A DNA stretch of 64,000 bases from the NCBI RefSeq assembly GCF_003570705.1, contig NZ_QWVT01000011.1, forward strand, positions 124,001-188,000, in the 5' to 3' direction. The stretch comes from Mesobacillus zeae (lineage in GTDB: Bacteria; Bacillota; Bacilli; Bacillales; Cytobacillaceae). Position numbers and translations under genes: made by a program. Each line of letters starts with the position of its first letter. Positions within the stretch are counted from its first letter, which is position 1. The notes below the pieces were generated by a model. That model searched no databases. It saw only the letters and a list, made by a program, of their open reading frames with translations, and was not told the DNA's origin. Below are positions 15,596 through 24,839 of this stretch, piece by piece.

Positions 15596-16945
15596 ATGAG
15601 TAAAAAACGAGAGCAGTGGTCATCAAAATTTGGATTTATCATGTCATCGGCAGGTGCTGCCATCGGGCTTGGGGCGATCTGGAAATTCCCGTATGTAACA
15701 GGGATGAGCGGCGGGGGCGCTTTCTTGATCATGTTCATTGCGTTTACCCTCTTGATTGGGCTGCCAATGCTGATTTCAGAATTTATTATCGGCAGGGGCG
15801 CGCAGAAAGAAGCGGTCGCTGCCTATCAAAAACTTGCCCCTGGCAGCTGGTGGACCATCACAGGCCGTTTGGGGGTCATCGGCTGTTTTCTGCTGCTATC
15901 CTTCTATGCGGTAGTCGGCGGCTGGGTTTTGATTTACAGCGTCATGGCTATCGGCGGTCAGGTCATCGAGCCTGGCACAAAGTTCCCGGAGCTGTTTGGT
16001 AGTATTACATCGACACCTGCCATAGCACTTCTTGGTTTGGCACTGTTCATGCTGATCAATATTGTTGTCATTTCATCAGGTATTCAAAACGGGATTGAAA
16101 AAGCAAGCAAATACATGATGCCGCTTTTATTTATCTTTTTTATCGTGCTTGTTGTCCGTTCCCTTACCTTGGATGGAGCAATGGAAGGGGTCAAGTTTTT
16201 CCTGAAACCTGACTTCTCGAAAATAACGGCAGAGTCAGCTCTTTACGCGCTGGGCCAGTCTTTCTTTGCCCTGGCGGTTGGTTTTTCATGTATGGTGACC
16301 TACAGCTCTTATCTTGATAAAAGTGTAAGCATCCCATCATCGGCCGGGTCTGTTGTCCTGATGAATATTTTTGTATCAATACTTGCGGGACTTGCGATTT
16401 TTCCGGTTGTTTTCGCATTCGGACTGGAGCCAGCGGAAGGCCCTGGACTGCTCTTTATGATCTTGCCTGCGGTGTTTTCTCAAATCCCACTCGGCGAGTT
16501 TTTCCTGGCCGTCTTTCTTGTATTGTTCCTGTTCGCAACTTTGACTTCTTCCTTTAGTTTACAGGAAATCATCGTATCGGCTTTTATCGAAAGCGGAAAA
16601 TACAGCCGGAAGAAAATTTCCTGGATTTCGGGGCTTGTGGTGTTTGCTGCCGGCATACCTGCCGCGCTGTCATTCTCGGTGCTGAAAGACTTCCAGCTGT
16701 TCGAAAAAACAGTCTTCGACATGACCGATTATCTTGTCAGCAATATCATGCTTCCGCTTGGCTGCCTGCTCATCGCGCTCTTTATCTCCTTTAAAATGGA
16801 TAAACAGCTCGTGCGGGACGAATTTGCTTTAAGCAGCTCGCACTCGCCTGTGATGTATACAGTCTGGAGCTTCCTCATGAAATGGATTGTTCCCCTTACG
16901 ATCATCATCGTGTTTTTGAGCACGCTCGGCATTATAAAAAGCTGA
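15596..16945 (+). CDS. neurotransmitter:sodium symporter family transporter
   Basis: Sodium-coupled amino-acid transporter of 449 aa with 11-12 membrane helices (LeuT fold). The first helix carries the family signature GAAIGLGAIWKFPYV, where unwound residues bind sodium and the amino acid. The seventh helix region YALGQSFFALAVGFSCMVTY holds the second sodium site. The ATG at 15596 has a GGGGG site. It lies 286 bp after kynA in the same direction, so tryptophan is an attractive substrate, but that is inference from position. It is followed by a terminator at 16987-17035. Confidence 0.9.
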   Translation: MSKKREQWSSKFGFIMSSAGAAIGLGAIWKFPYVTGMSGGGAFLIMFIAFTLLIGLPMLISEFIIGRGAQKEAVAAYQKLAPGSWWTITGRLGVIGCFLLLSFYAVVGGWVLIYSVMAIGGQVIEPGTKFPELFGSITSTPAIALLGLALFMLINIVVISSGIQNGIEKASKYMMPLLFIFFIVLVVRSLTLDGAMEGVKFFLKPDFSKITAESALYALGQSFFALAVGFSCMVTYSSYLDKSVSIPSSAGSVVLMNIFVSILAGLAIFPVVFAFGLEPAEGPGLLFMILPAVFSQIPLGEFFLAVFLVLFLFATLTSSFSLQEIIVSAFIESGKYSRKKISWISGLVVFAAGIPAALSFSVLKDFQLFEKTVFDMTDYLVSNIMLPLGCLLIALFISFKMDKQLVRDEFALSSSHSPVMYTVWSFLMKWIVPLTIIIVFLSTLGIIKS

Positions 16946-16986
16946 AGGCTGCCTGGATTGCTGTGTAACTTAAGAAGTTTATGGAA

Positions 16987-17035
16987 AAGAGCACTATTGC
17001 TCAGCCTATCAAGCTGGACAATGGTGCTCTTTTTT
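16987..17035 (+). terminator. terminator after the symporter gene
   Basis: AAGAGCACTATTG pairs with CAATGGTGCTCTT, followed by T6. Confidence 0.85.
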
Positions 17036-17204
17036 GAGTTTTTTAGCTTGTTTCGGTGCCATATGCGTTATATTTCTGGCTAAAATCTTATTGTCAGGGA
17101 GAAAATTTTACTTTTCGCGCTTTCGAAAAAACATTTTGAGAGGTTTTGAGTGTAGCTTACTGTTCCCGAAAGTTTTTTGCAATGTACGGACAACCAAAAA
17201 AGCG

Positions 17205-17310
17205 TTTATTCCCGATTGCGGGCGATATATTCCCGATTAACACCGGGATATTCCAGATTATGAGCGATATATTCCCAATTATCACAATTATATTCCCAGT
17301 AGCTGGATTT
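17205..17310. repeat. degenerate 21-bp array, TATATTCCCGATTA family
   Basis: Five units of 20-22 bp, each carrying TTATTCCCGATT, TATATTCCCGATTA, ATATTCCAGATTA, TATATTCCCAATTA or TATATTCCCAG. They read as an imperfect heptapeptide repeat (GDIFPIN, SDIFPII), but there is no start site or ribosome binding site. It lies in the intergenic region between the symporter and pdxK. Confidence 0.65.
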
Positions 17311-17369
17311 AGGTTCTATATATGTAATTTTGAGTAAAATCCTTACCTCCCGCACCCATAAGAACGGTC

Positions 17370-17407
17370 AAAAAATCCGGCCGCCCCCTCAAGGGTGTGC
17401 CGGATTT
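17370..17407 (-). terminator. probable terminator of pdxK
   Basis: AAATCCGGC (17373-17381) pairs with GCCGGATTT (17399-17407). On the minus strand it is followed by T6, so it would end the pdxK transcript about 240 nt after its stop. Confidence 0.65.
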
Positions 17408-17454
17408 ATAATTACGTCTCTATTCAATGTTTTCATAGCTTATGTTTATGCTGG

Positions 17455-17620
17455 CTTTTCACCAGCCTGTGCACAAGATGAATTTTCTTGACGGGTCTTC
17501 AACCGCCCGCGCCCCAGCATATGTTTTTTCGCTGGAACTTCAACCTCCCGCGCCCCAGCGTTTGCTTTTTCGCTGGAACTTCCACCGCCTGTACACACAC
17601 TTATGATTTCACGCAATGTT
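17455..17620. repeat. 41-bp direct repeats
   Basis: Units starting CTTCAACC or CTTCCACC at 17497, 17538 and 17579, an exact 41-bp period. The first two share CCCGCGCCCCAGC and TTTTTCGCTGGAA. More degenerate units extend on both sides (CACCAGCCTGTGCACA before, CCTGTACACACACTTATG after). The array lies between pdxK and its likely terminator and is therefore probably transcribed. Confidence 0.7.
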
Positions 17621-17648
17621 CTTCTCAGCCGGAAAACCTGCTGATTTT

Positions 17649-18461
17649 TTACTCCGCTTTTCCTGCCCCGCGGTATGCGCAGTGCATGGTTGGTCCTACA
17701 TAATCATTCAGCCTGAAGCCGTTTCGGATAGCTTCGGTGATGAAGGCTTTGGCTACTTCGACTGCTTCCTCAACAGGCTTGCCTTTTGCCAGTCCCGCTG
17801 TGATTGCCGCTGCGAATGTGCAGCCTGCACCATGGGTGAAGGTTGTGCCGACTTTTTCTGATTCAAAAAGCCTGAATTCCTTTCCGTCGAACAGAAGGTC
17901 TACGGCTTTTTCGTGGTCCAGTTTGTTGCCGCCCTTGATCATGACATATTTCGCGCCAAGGTCGTGGATTTTTGCAGCAGCTTGTTTCATATCATCAATC
18001 GTGCGGATCGGGCCTGTCCCGGCAAGCTGCCATGCTTCAAACAAGTTCGGTGTTACCACTGTAGCCCTTGGGAGAAGAAGATCCCGCATTGCATCAGTAT
18101 TCTCGGGCTGAAGCACTTCGTCTTCCCCTTTGCACACCATGACAGGGTCAATGACCACTTTATCGAGTTTATGCTCGTCCATCTTGCGAGCGGAAAGTTC
18201 AATGATATCTACAGAACCAAGCATTCCTGTCTTCATTGCATCGATTCCAAGCGACAGGATGGTATCAAGTTGCTTCTCGACAAGCTCGACTGGCTGAGGG
18301 AATACCTCGTGATTCCATCCTTGCGGAGACATCGTGACAATTGTCGTAAGGGCTGTCATCCCGTAGACACCCAACTCCTGGAATGTTTTTAAATCCGCCT
18401 GGATTCCAGCGCCGCCGCTGGTGTCGGAACCGGCGATTGTCATTACTTTTTTCATGGTCAT
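17649..18461 (-). CDS. pdxK: pyridoxine/pyridoxal/pyridoxamine kinase
   Basis: ThiD-fold vitamin B6 kinase of 270 aa that phosphorylates pyridoxal-type vitamers (and in B. subtilis also HMP) with ATP. Visible features: TIAGSDTSGGAGIQADLKTF at residues 7-26, VIDPVMVCKG in the middle, VVTPNLFEAWQL, and the anion-hole motif GAGCTF near residue 210 with its cysteine. The order and length match B. subtilis PdxK better than its bifunctional ThiD. The frame is open 370 nt further upstream, but GGGAGG lies just before the ATG at 18459-18461. A TTGTCA/TATAAT promoter is at 18636-18663, giving a leader of about 170 nt. Confidence 0.9.
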   Translation of the reverse strand: MTMKKVMTIAGSDTSGGAGIQADLKTFQELGVYGMTALTTIVTMSPQGWNHEVFPQPVELVEKQLDTILSLGIDAMKTGMLGSVDIIELSARKMDEHKLDKVVIDPVMVCKGEDEVLQPENTDAMRDLLLPRATVVTPNLFEAWQLAGTGPIRTIDDMKQAAAKIHDLGAKYVMIKGGNKLDHEKAVDLLFDGKEFRLFESEKVGTTFTHGAGCTFAAAITAGLAKGKPVEEAVEVAKAFITEAIRNGFRLNDYVGPTMHCAYRGAGKAE

Positions 18462-18635
18462 ACCTTTTTCCTCCCTGAAGTGGTTTACCCCGCTGATGGA
18501 GCGGATGAGAATTTGAAAAAATCTTAAATTTCCAACTACAGCTGTCCTGATTCCCGCATCATTGAGAGCTGGCGTGATTAAAGCATGAGCGGAACCTCGC
18601 AGCCCGCAGGAGAAAACAGGCGCTTTCGCCTTTTT

Positions 18636-18663
18636 ATTATACCAAGAACAATGAAATTGACAA
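18636..18663 (-). promoter_or_regulatory. probable pdxK promoter
   Basis: On the minus strand TTGTCA, a 16-nt spacer and TATAAT. It leaves a 5' leader of about 170 nt before pdxK that starts with the small stem GGCGAAAGCGCC. I could not match the leader to a known riboswitch. Confidence 0.5.
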
Positions 18664-19151
18664 AGCAAGCGAGACGGTGCAATCAGGAATTTTTGGAGGA
18701 AAATGGATAGCTCTGCTTCCCTGTCTGAAGAGGAGAGGGGTTTTCCTTCATCTTTGATGAAAAGTATGAAAATTTTGTGGTTTAGGCGTGAGGAAAGTAA
18801 CTGCTTAAGTAAATGGGAGTGTAATACCATATGTTATGAGGTTTTATGTCGGTTAACTTGAAGTGTTTTTTTCGGTTGAATGAGCCGTTCACAAATTGTT
18901 TGAAAAATGGACATGATTCCGCTGATGATTTGTAACAATTACATCACTGATAACCCATACACATCCTGTACATTGAAGTTAGAGACTTAGTTTTTCCAAC
19001 GTTACAATGCTGTTTTGTGTTAGAACAATTGAAATAAAACAATTTGTGATGATTTTAACAGATGGCCCGAGACTTTGTTTTTTACAATAAAAGGGAACAG
19101 TTCGGCTAATCTGCCGCATTCGCTTAGGAAAGCTTAGAAGGGGTGAGGGGA

Positions 19152-19943
19152 ATGACCAGAAAAGGCTGTCCCGATGAATATCCTGTAAACCTTGTGGTCA
19201 ATGGGTATGAAATTGCTGTTTTTCAGCTGACAAATCACGATTTGGAAGACTGGGCATATGGTTACCTTTTTTCCGAGGGTTTAATAGAAAGCGCTGACGA
19301 AGTCCGCAGCGTATCTTTCGATGAGGGCTCAGGTTCGCTGCATGTTTCTTTGGATAATGGCTTCGATCCGGAACAAATGTTTTCGAAGAAAAAGCATTAC
19401 ACGGCAGGCTGCGGCCGGGGTGTTACTTTCTTCTCGATGACTGATGTAAAAAACTTTAAAAAAGTATCTTCCCGTGAAACCTACACGTTGAGTTATATAT
19501 TGAAAAAACGGAGCGAATTTGCGCAAAACTCGCCGTTTTACCTTGAAACAGGCGGCATGCACGGCGCCTGCATTATTCATGAAGATGGCAGCATCGAAGT
19601 CCGCGAAGATATTGGACGCCACAATGCTGTCGATAAAATTATCGGCTACGCCATCCGGAATCGTCTGAAGGCAGAAAGGCTTGTCCTCCTGACAACCGGA
19701 AGGATTTCCTATGAAATGCTCTCGAAAGCAGCAAGATTCGGCTTTGCGGTCATTGGCTCCCGGACAGCTGCTACAAAACAAGCTGTCCAGCTAGCAAAGT
19801 TCCTCAATATTGAAGTAGCCGGCTATTTAAGAGGAAAAATGGCTACGGTGTATACGTCCGCGGGCAGGATCATCCCTGATCTCGAGCCCGGTTATCCCGG
19901 AAACAGATTTGAAAGGGGTGAAGCGGAGCCTGTACTGAATTAG
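19152..19943 (+). CDS. fdhD: formate dehydrogenase accessory sulfurtransferase FdhD
   Basis: Cytoplasmic chaperone of 263 aa that passes sulfur from a cysteine desulfurase to the molybdenum cofactor of formate dehydrogenase before insertion. Family blocks: an N-terminal domain with LTNHDLEDWAYGYLFSEGLI, the cysteine loop TAGCGRG near residue 89, the EDIGRHNAVDKIIG block and LTTGRISYEM. The ATG at 19152 follows AAGGGGTGAGGGG; a GTG 9 nt upstream is too close to the site. It is the first gene of the cluster fdhD-fdnGHI. The 300-bp upstream region presumably carries the promoter, but I see no convincing Fnr site. Confidence 0.93.
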   Translation: MTRKGCPDEYPVNLVVNGYEIAVFQLTNHDLEDWAYGYLFSEGLIESADEVRSVSFDEGSGSLHVSLDNGFDPEQMFSKKKHYTAGCGRGVTFFSMTDVKNFKKVSSRETYTLSYILKKRSEFAQNSPFYLETGGMHGACIIHEDGSIEVREDIGRHNAVDKIIGYAIRNRLKAERLVLLTTGRISYEMLSKAARFGFAVIGSRTAATKQAVQLAKFLNIEVAGYLRGKMATVYTSAGRIIPDLEPGYPGNRFERGEAEPVLN

Positions 19944-19995
19944 AGAGAGAGAAAGAAAAGGGATGTTTAGTCAACTTTGGGAAGGAGAGAATAAC

Positions 19996-22983
19996 GTGGT
20001 TGAAATCAATCTGAATCGCCGTCAGTTTTTAAAACTGTCAGGCGCAACTGCTGCAACCCTGGCGATCGTCGAGCTAGGCTTCAATGAAAAAGAAGCGTAT
20101 GCGTCCTCAAAAGAATTTAAAATCGCCAAATCAACCGTAACACCAACCATCTGCTGCTATTGCGGCGTGGGCTGCGGAATTTTGGTCCACACAAAGGACA
20201 ATGCCGTTGTCTATACAGAAGGAGATCCGGACCATCCGGTCAATGAAGGAAAGCTCTGCAGTAAGGGTACGACCATCAGGCAATTGTACACAACTGAAAA
20301 GCGCCTCACAAAACCTCTTTACCGTGCTCCTGGAAGCAGCAAATGGGAAGAAAAAGAATGGGACTGGATGTATGACAGGATTGCAAAACGTGTAAAAGAA
20401 ACGCGGGATGCATCATTCGTCGATAAAGAGGACGGAATCATTGTCAACAAGACCGAGAGAATTGCAAGCCTTGGTGGCGCGGCTCTCGATAACGAAGAAA
20501 CCTATCTGCTGTCTAAAATGATGAGAGGCCTGGGCATTGTCTATCTAGAGCATCAGGCCCGAATATGACACAGTTCAACGGTTGCCGGTCTGGCACCTAC
20601 ACTGGGTCGCGGAGCAATGACCAATCACTGGAATGACCTCCAGAACACCGATTGCGCCCTGATTATGGGAGCAAACCCTGCGGAAAACCATCCTATCAGC
20701 TTCCGCTGGCTTTTGAAAGCAAGAGAAAATGGCGGAAAAATTGTTTCGGTCGACCCTCGTTTTACAAGATCATCTTCCCAGGCGGATCTTTATGCACCGC
20801 TCCGTTCTGGTACAGATATCCCGTTTGTCGGCGGAATGATTAAATATGCTATCGACAACAATTTATTCCACAAAGAATATGTGGCGAAATATACGAACGC
20901 ATCCTTTATCGTCAAGGAAGGGTTTGATTTTAAAGACGGCCTGTTCAGCGGCTATAACGAAGAAACACGCTCCTATGACAAAACAAAATGGGAGTTTGAA
21001 ACAGCTGAAGATGGAACTCCAATCAGGGACGAGTCGCTCGAGAATCCTCGCTCCGTGTTCCAGCTTTTGAAGAAGCATTATTCACGCTATGATGTGGAAA
21101 CTGTCGTCAATGTAACCGGAACACCGAAGAATGATTTCCTGAAAGTATGTGAAGCTTTCTGTTCAACAGGGAAGCCAGGGAAATCCGGTACGATCATGTA
21201 CGCCATGGGGACGACCCAACATACGGTCGGCACGCAGAATGTCCGTGCATTCGGGATTCTTCAGCTGCTACTCGGTAACATCGGGCTTCCTGGCGGAGGA
21301 ATCAACGCGCTTCGCGGAGAATCGAACGTTCAGGGATCGACAGACTTTGGACTGCTCTTCGGAGACCTGCCAGGCTATGTCGGCGCGCCGAAAGCACTTC
21401 CTGAGCATGCCTCACTGAAAGCCTATCTTGAAAAAGAAACACCAAAGACAGGCTACTGGAGCAACAAGCCGAAGTTCCTCGTCAGCATGCTGAAGGCCTG
21501 GTACGGCCCGAATGCTACGAAGGAGAATGAGTTCGGCTACCATAACATTCCAAAAGGAAACAAAAACTACTCTCACATGGCTCTGTTCAATGCGATGTAT
21601 AAAGGCGAGCTGGACGGCACGTTCCTGATTGGGACAAACCCGGTTGTCGGCGGCCCGAATGCTGGCAAGGAAAAAGAAGCACTGAGCAAGCTAAAATGGA
21701 TGGTGGCTGTTGACCTTTGGGAAACAGAAACGTCTGCTTTCTGGCAGAAGGATGCCGGCAGCAATCCTGAGAAAATTGATACAGAAGTATTCCTGCTTCC
21801 AGCTTGTTCTTCTTTTGAAAAAGAAGGCAGTGTTTCCAACTCTTCAAGATGGATGCAATACCGCTGGAAAGCGATCGAACCAAAAGGCGAGTCAAAAGCT
21901 GATCTTGAAATCATTCATTCTCTTGCTACGCGCATCAAGAAGCTTTACAAAAATGAATCGACACCTGCTGCCAAAACAATCAATGCACTTCATTGGGAGT
22001 ATGGCGGACACGGGGAACATCCTGATATCGATGTGATCTGCAAGGAAATCAATGGTTACGATGCGAAGACAGGCAAGCTTGTTGCCAACTTCAATTCCCT
22101 TCTTGATGACGGAACCACCATCTGCGGTAACTGGATTTATTCCGGTTTCTATCCGGAAGAAGGAAAGAACCTATCGAAACGCCGTGATAACAAGGATACT
22201 GGCGGCGGCAACTTCCTGAACTGGTCGTATGCATGGCCGATGAACCGTAGGATCCTGTACAACCGGGCGTCTGCAGACCCAAGCGGAAAACCGTGGAGCA
22301 AGGAAAAAGCCGTTATCTGGTGGGATGGCCTCCAGAAGAAATGGGTCGGGAATGATGTCCCTGACTTCAAGCCGGTTGTATCACCTTCCGAGCCTGGCGG
22401 ACAGAATCCGTTCATCATGATGAAGGACGGAGTCGGAGGTGTATTTGCACCATCACTGAATGACGGACCGTTCCCTGAGCATTATGAACCGTTTGAAAGC
22501 CCTGTTGCGAACCTGTTCTCAAAACAGGAAATGAACCCGACAGTTTTCATTTTTGATGGAAGCTTCAATAAAAAAGGAAATAAGAGCAAGTTCCCAATTA
22601 TCGGAACGACTTACCGTGTGAGCGAGCACTGGCAGTCCGGAACGATGACGCGTAACCAGGAATGGCTCTCTGAGTTGGCCGCCCATATGTTCATAGAAAT
22701 GAGCGAAGAACTCGCCAAGGAAAAAGGAATCAAGAACAAGGACAAAATCATTGTCAGCTCCGCGCGCGGCGAAATCACAGCCTACGCGATGGTGACCAAG
22801 CGCTTTAAGCCGCATAAAATGAACGGGAAAACCGTCCACCAAATCGGTATGCCTTGGCATTTCGGCTACAAAGGATTCGCGACAGGGGACACAGCAAACC
22901 GCCTGACACCTCATATTGGGGATGCAAATACGAACATCCCTGAGTTCAAGGCATTCCTCTGCAACGTAAGGAGGGCTGACTAA
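19996..22983 (+). CDS. fdnG: formate dehydrogenase-N alpha subunit, selenocysteine-containing
   Basis: Catalytic molybdo(bis-MGD) subunit, 995 aa, oxidising formate to CO2. A Tat signal (RRQFLKLSG) near residue 8 implies export folded across the membrane. The [4Fe-4S] site CCYCGVGCG with downstream CSKG follows at about 50-90. At 20566-20568 an in-frame TGA stands exactly where FdnG has selenocysteine: EHQARI-U-HSSTVAGLAPT (residue 191). A SECIS-like hairpin follows at once. The reading frame continues unbroken to 22983 with full homology, so this is a selenoprotein, not a frameshifted gene. I use the GTG at 19996 (GGAGAG upstream); an ATG at 19963 in frame has a poorer site. It overlaps no neighbour and is followed directly by fdnH. 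Confidence 0.93.
20566..20604 (+). promoter_or_regulatory. selenocysteine TGA and SECIS element in fdnG
   Basis: Directly after the TGA (20566-20568) the sequence CACAGTTCAACGGTTGCC leads into a hairpin: GGTTGCC and GGCACC pair with one bulged T, enclosing the loop GGTCT. This matches the plan of the E. coli fdhF/fdnG SECIS (stem with bulged U, GGUCU loop about 16-20 nt after UGA) recognised by SelB. Confidence 0.85.
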
Positions 22984-23810
22984 TGGTGGAATACGCTAAA
23001 TATGTCGATGTAACAAAATGTGATGGATGCCGTGCCTGCATGGTTTCCTGTAAAAACTGGAATGACCTTCCTGCTGAACCGCAGGATTTTCTCGGAAGCA
23101 ACCAGTCACATGCGAAAGTGACTGCGAATACTTGGAATGTCCTGTCTTTTATTGAGCATGAAAATTCTAAAGGCAACCTGGAATACTTGTTCCGCCACTC
23201 TGCCTGCTTCCACTGCAAGGAGGCAGCCTGCGTAAAGGTTTGCCCGGAAGAAGCATTGCATTATACGGATTTCGGAACAGTAGTAATCAATGACGAGAAA
23301 TGCGTCGGCTGCGGTTACTGTGTGCAGAACTGCCCGTTTGATGTAGTATCCCTTGCCACTTACAAGGATAAGCACGGCAAGGAATATAAGAAGGCGCAAA
23401 AATGCACGATGTGCACAGATCGCCTCGAGGAAGGAATGCAGCCTGCCTGCGTTACTGTCTGCCATACTGGCGCGATGGAATTTGGCGAAAAAGACAAGAT
23501 GATTCAGAAGGCGGAAAAGCGCCTTGCTGAAATCAAAGGTAAGTTCCCGAATGCGAATATTTATAACCCTGCAGGGGTAGGCGGCACGCATGCAATCTAT
23601 GTGCTTGCTGAAAAACCTTCAGTATACGGCCTGCCAGAGAACCCAAAAGTTCCGACTTCTGCAGTGATTTGGAAAGATTACGCGCAGCCAATCGGAAAAA
23701 TGATGCTCGGTGCCACTACGATGGCGGTCATTGGAGCATATATTTCCAACAAGATTTTCTACAAGGAAGACCATGGACACGATGAAAACGGAGGTGGAAG
23801 CAATGAGTAA
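22983..23810 (+). CDS. fdnH: formate dehydrogenase Fe-S (beta) subunit
   Basis: Electron-transfer subunit of 275 aa that carries four [4Fe-4S] clusters between the catalytic subunit and the cytochrome. Cysteine groups are visible: CDGCRACMVSC (residues 14-24), CFHCKEAACVKVCP, CVGCGYCVQNCP and CTMCTDRLEEGMQPACVTVC. A single C-terminal membrane helix (about residues 239-258) anchors it, as in FDH-N. The ATG at 22983 overlaps the last base of the fdnG stop codon, with GGAGG upstream. The stop overlaps the fdnI start. The charged tail DHGHDENGGGSNE after the helix would be on the cytoplasmic side. Confidence 0.93.
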   Translation: MVEYAKYVDVTKCDGCRACMVSCKNWNDLPAEPQDFLGSNQSHAKVTANTWNVLSFIEHENSKGNLEYLFRHSACFHCKEAACVKVCPEEALHYTDFGTVVINDEKCVGCGYCVQNCPFDVVSLATYKDKHGKEYKKAQKCTMCTDRLEEGMQPACVTVCHTGAMEFGEKDKMIQKAEKRLAEIKGKFPNANIYNPAGVGGTHAIYVLAEKPSVYGLPENPKVPTSAVIWKDYAQPIGKMMLGATTMAVIGAYISNKIFYKEDHGHDENGGGSNE

Positions 23811-24510
23811 GCAGCAACAGCCTGTTGTCCAGGTGCGGCGGTTTTCGATGGCATTCGTCATTGCGCATGCTGTTAACGCCTTCGCTTTCTTTGCCCTGTA
23901 TATTACTGCTCTTCCGATGTACACGGAGTTTTTCGACTGGCTTTATCCAGTGCTTGGCGGGCCTGCAACTGCCCGCCTGCTTCACCGGATATTCGCAGTT
24001 ATGTTTATCACGCCGACTTTCATCTGGATGATTTTTGACCCGAAAGGTTTCAAGCTCTGGCTGAAAGAGCTTGTAACATGGAAAAAGAGGGATATCGAGT
24101 TTTTCACCGAATTTGTTAAAGAACTATTCGGCTTTAAGTTCAAGCATGTAAGGCAGAGCTTTTTTAACGCCGGTGAAAAAATCAACTCATTCATCCAAAT
24201 CATTACGGCAATCATTGTAATCGGATCTGGATTCACATTGTGGTTTCCGGAGCTGTTCCCAAAAGTGATTGTCCAGTGGGGGTACTTCCTTCATAATCTT
24301 GGTTTCGGCCTTGCAATTGCGGTTGTGGTCGGACATATCTACCTGAGTGTCATCCACCGCCACTCGAGCCCTGGGTATTCAGGCGTCATTACAGGAAAAG
24401 TTCCTGCGTGGTGGGCAAAGGGTCATTACCCAGACTGGTACGATGAAGAAGTGGAAAAGGGAAATTTCCCGGATCTTGACAAAGAAGATAAAAAGCCTAA
24501 AGGCGCATGA
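23803..24510 (+). CDS. fdnI: formate dehydrogenase cytochrome b (gamma) subunit
   Basis: Membrane cytochrome b of 235 aa that passes electrons from the Fe-S subunit to menaquinone. Four hydrophobic helices lie at about residues 14-34, 48-72, 125-145 and 163-185. Histidines suited to bind the two hemes are HAVNAFAF, LLHRIFAV and the third-fourth helix pair LHNLGFG and VVGHIYLSVIHRHSS. The ATG at 23803 overlaps the fdnH stop (ATGAGTAA) and has GGAGGTGG upstream. An in-frame extension inside fdnH is not used. It completes fdnGHI. Confidence 0.92.
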   Translation: MSKQQQPVVQVRRFSMAFVIAHAVNAFAFFALYITALPMYTEFFDWLYPVLGGPATARLLHRIFAVMFITPTFIWMIFDPKGFKLWLKELVTWKKRDIEFFTEFVKELFGFKFKHVRQSFFNAGEKINSFIQIITAIIVIGSGFTLWFPELFPKVIVQWGYFLHNLGFGLAIAVVVGHIYLSVIHRHSSPGYSGVITGKVPAWWAKGHYPDWYDEEVEKGNFPDLDKEDKKPKGA

Positions 24511-24611
24511 TTGATGCCCTCGTATAGAAGGGAATAATGAGGGGAATGGCTGTCTGAAAAGAACGGCCATTCCTTTACTAATAAGTAAGAATGCATATCG
24601 TTTCATATTTT

Positions 24612-24800
24612 GGCAACTGTCTAGCTGTAGCGCCCAGCGACTAGTGGACTTTGCCCACCTCTCTGCGATAAGTCAGCATCGAATGTCCTGTGATTTTCGT
24701 GTTTTTTTATCCTGAAGCCGGTGTGCTACATTCCTCATGTCACTTAATGGGCGCTTACGCTTTTCTGGCCATGTTCTGAACATCCTGCGGCCGCTTAGGT
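24612..24800 (-). repeat. interspersed element of about 150 bp, copy 1
   Basis: On the minus strand this reads AAAAGCGTAAGCGCCCATTAA ... GCACACCGG ... ATTCGATGCTGACTTATCGC ... GTGGGCAAAGTCCACTAG and ends near GCTGGGCGCTACAGCTAGACA. The same order of blocks is found at 48690-48840 on the plus strand. It separates fdnI from fdhE and has no coding capacity. Confidence 0.75.
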
Positions 24801-24839
24801 GGGTTTAGCGGGAAGTAAAAGAAAAGAGGGTGCGGCAAG

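Noticed and set aside
17649..18830. 393-codon frame including pdxK
   Set aside because: The extra 123 codons upstream have no family similarity, and a clear GGGAGG site precedes the ATG at 18461.
19963..20620. formate dehydrogenase alpha gene as a pseudogene or frameshift
   Set aside because: The two halves are in the same frame, the only interruption is a TGA at the known Sec position, and a SECIS-like hairpin follows.
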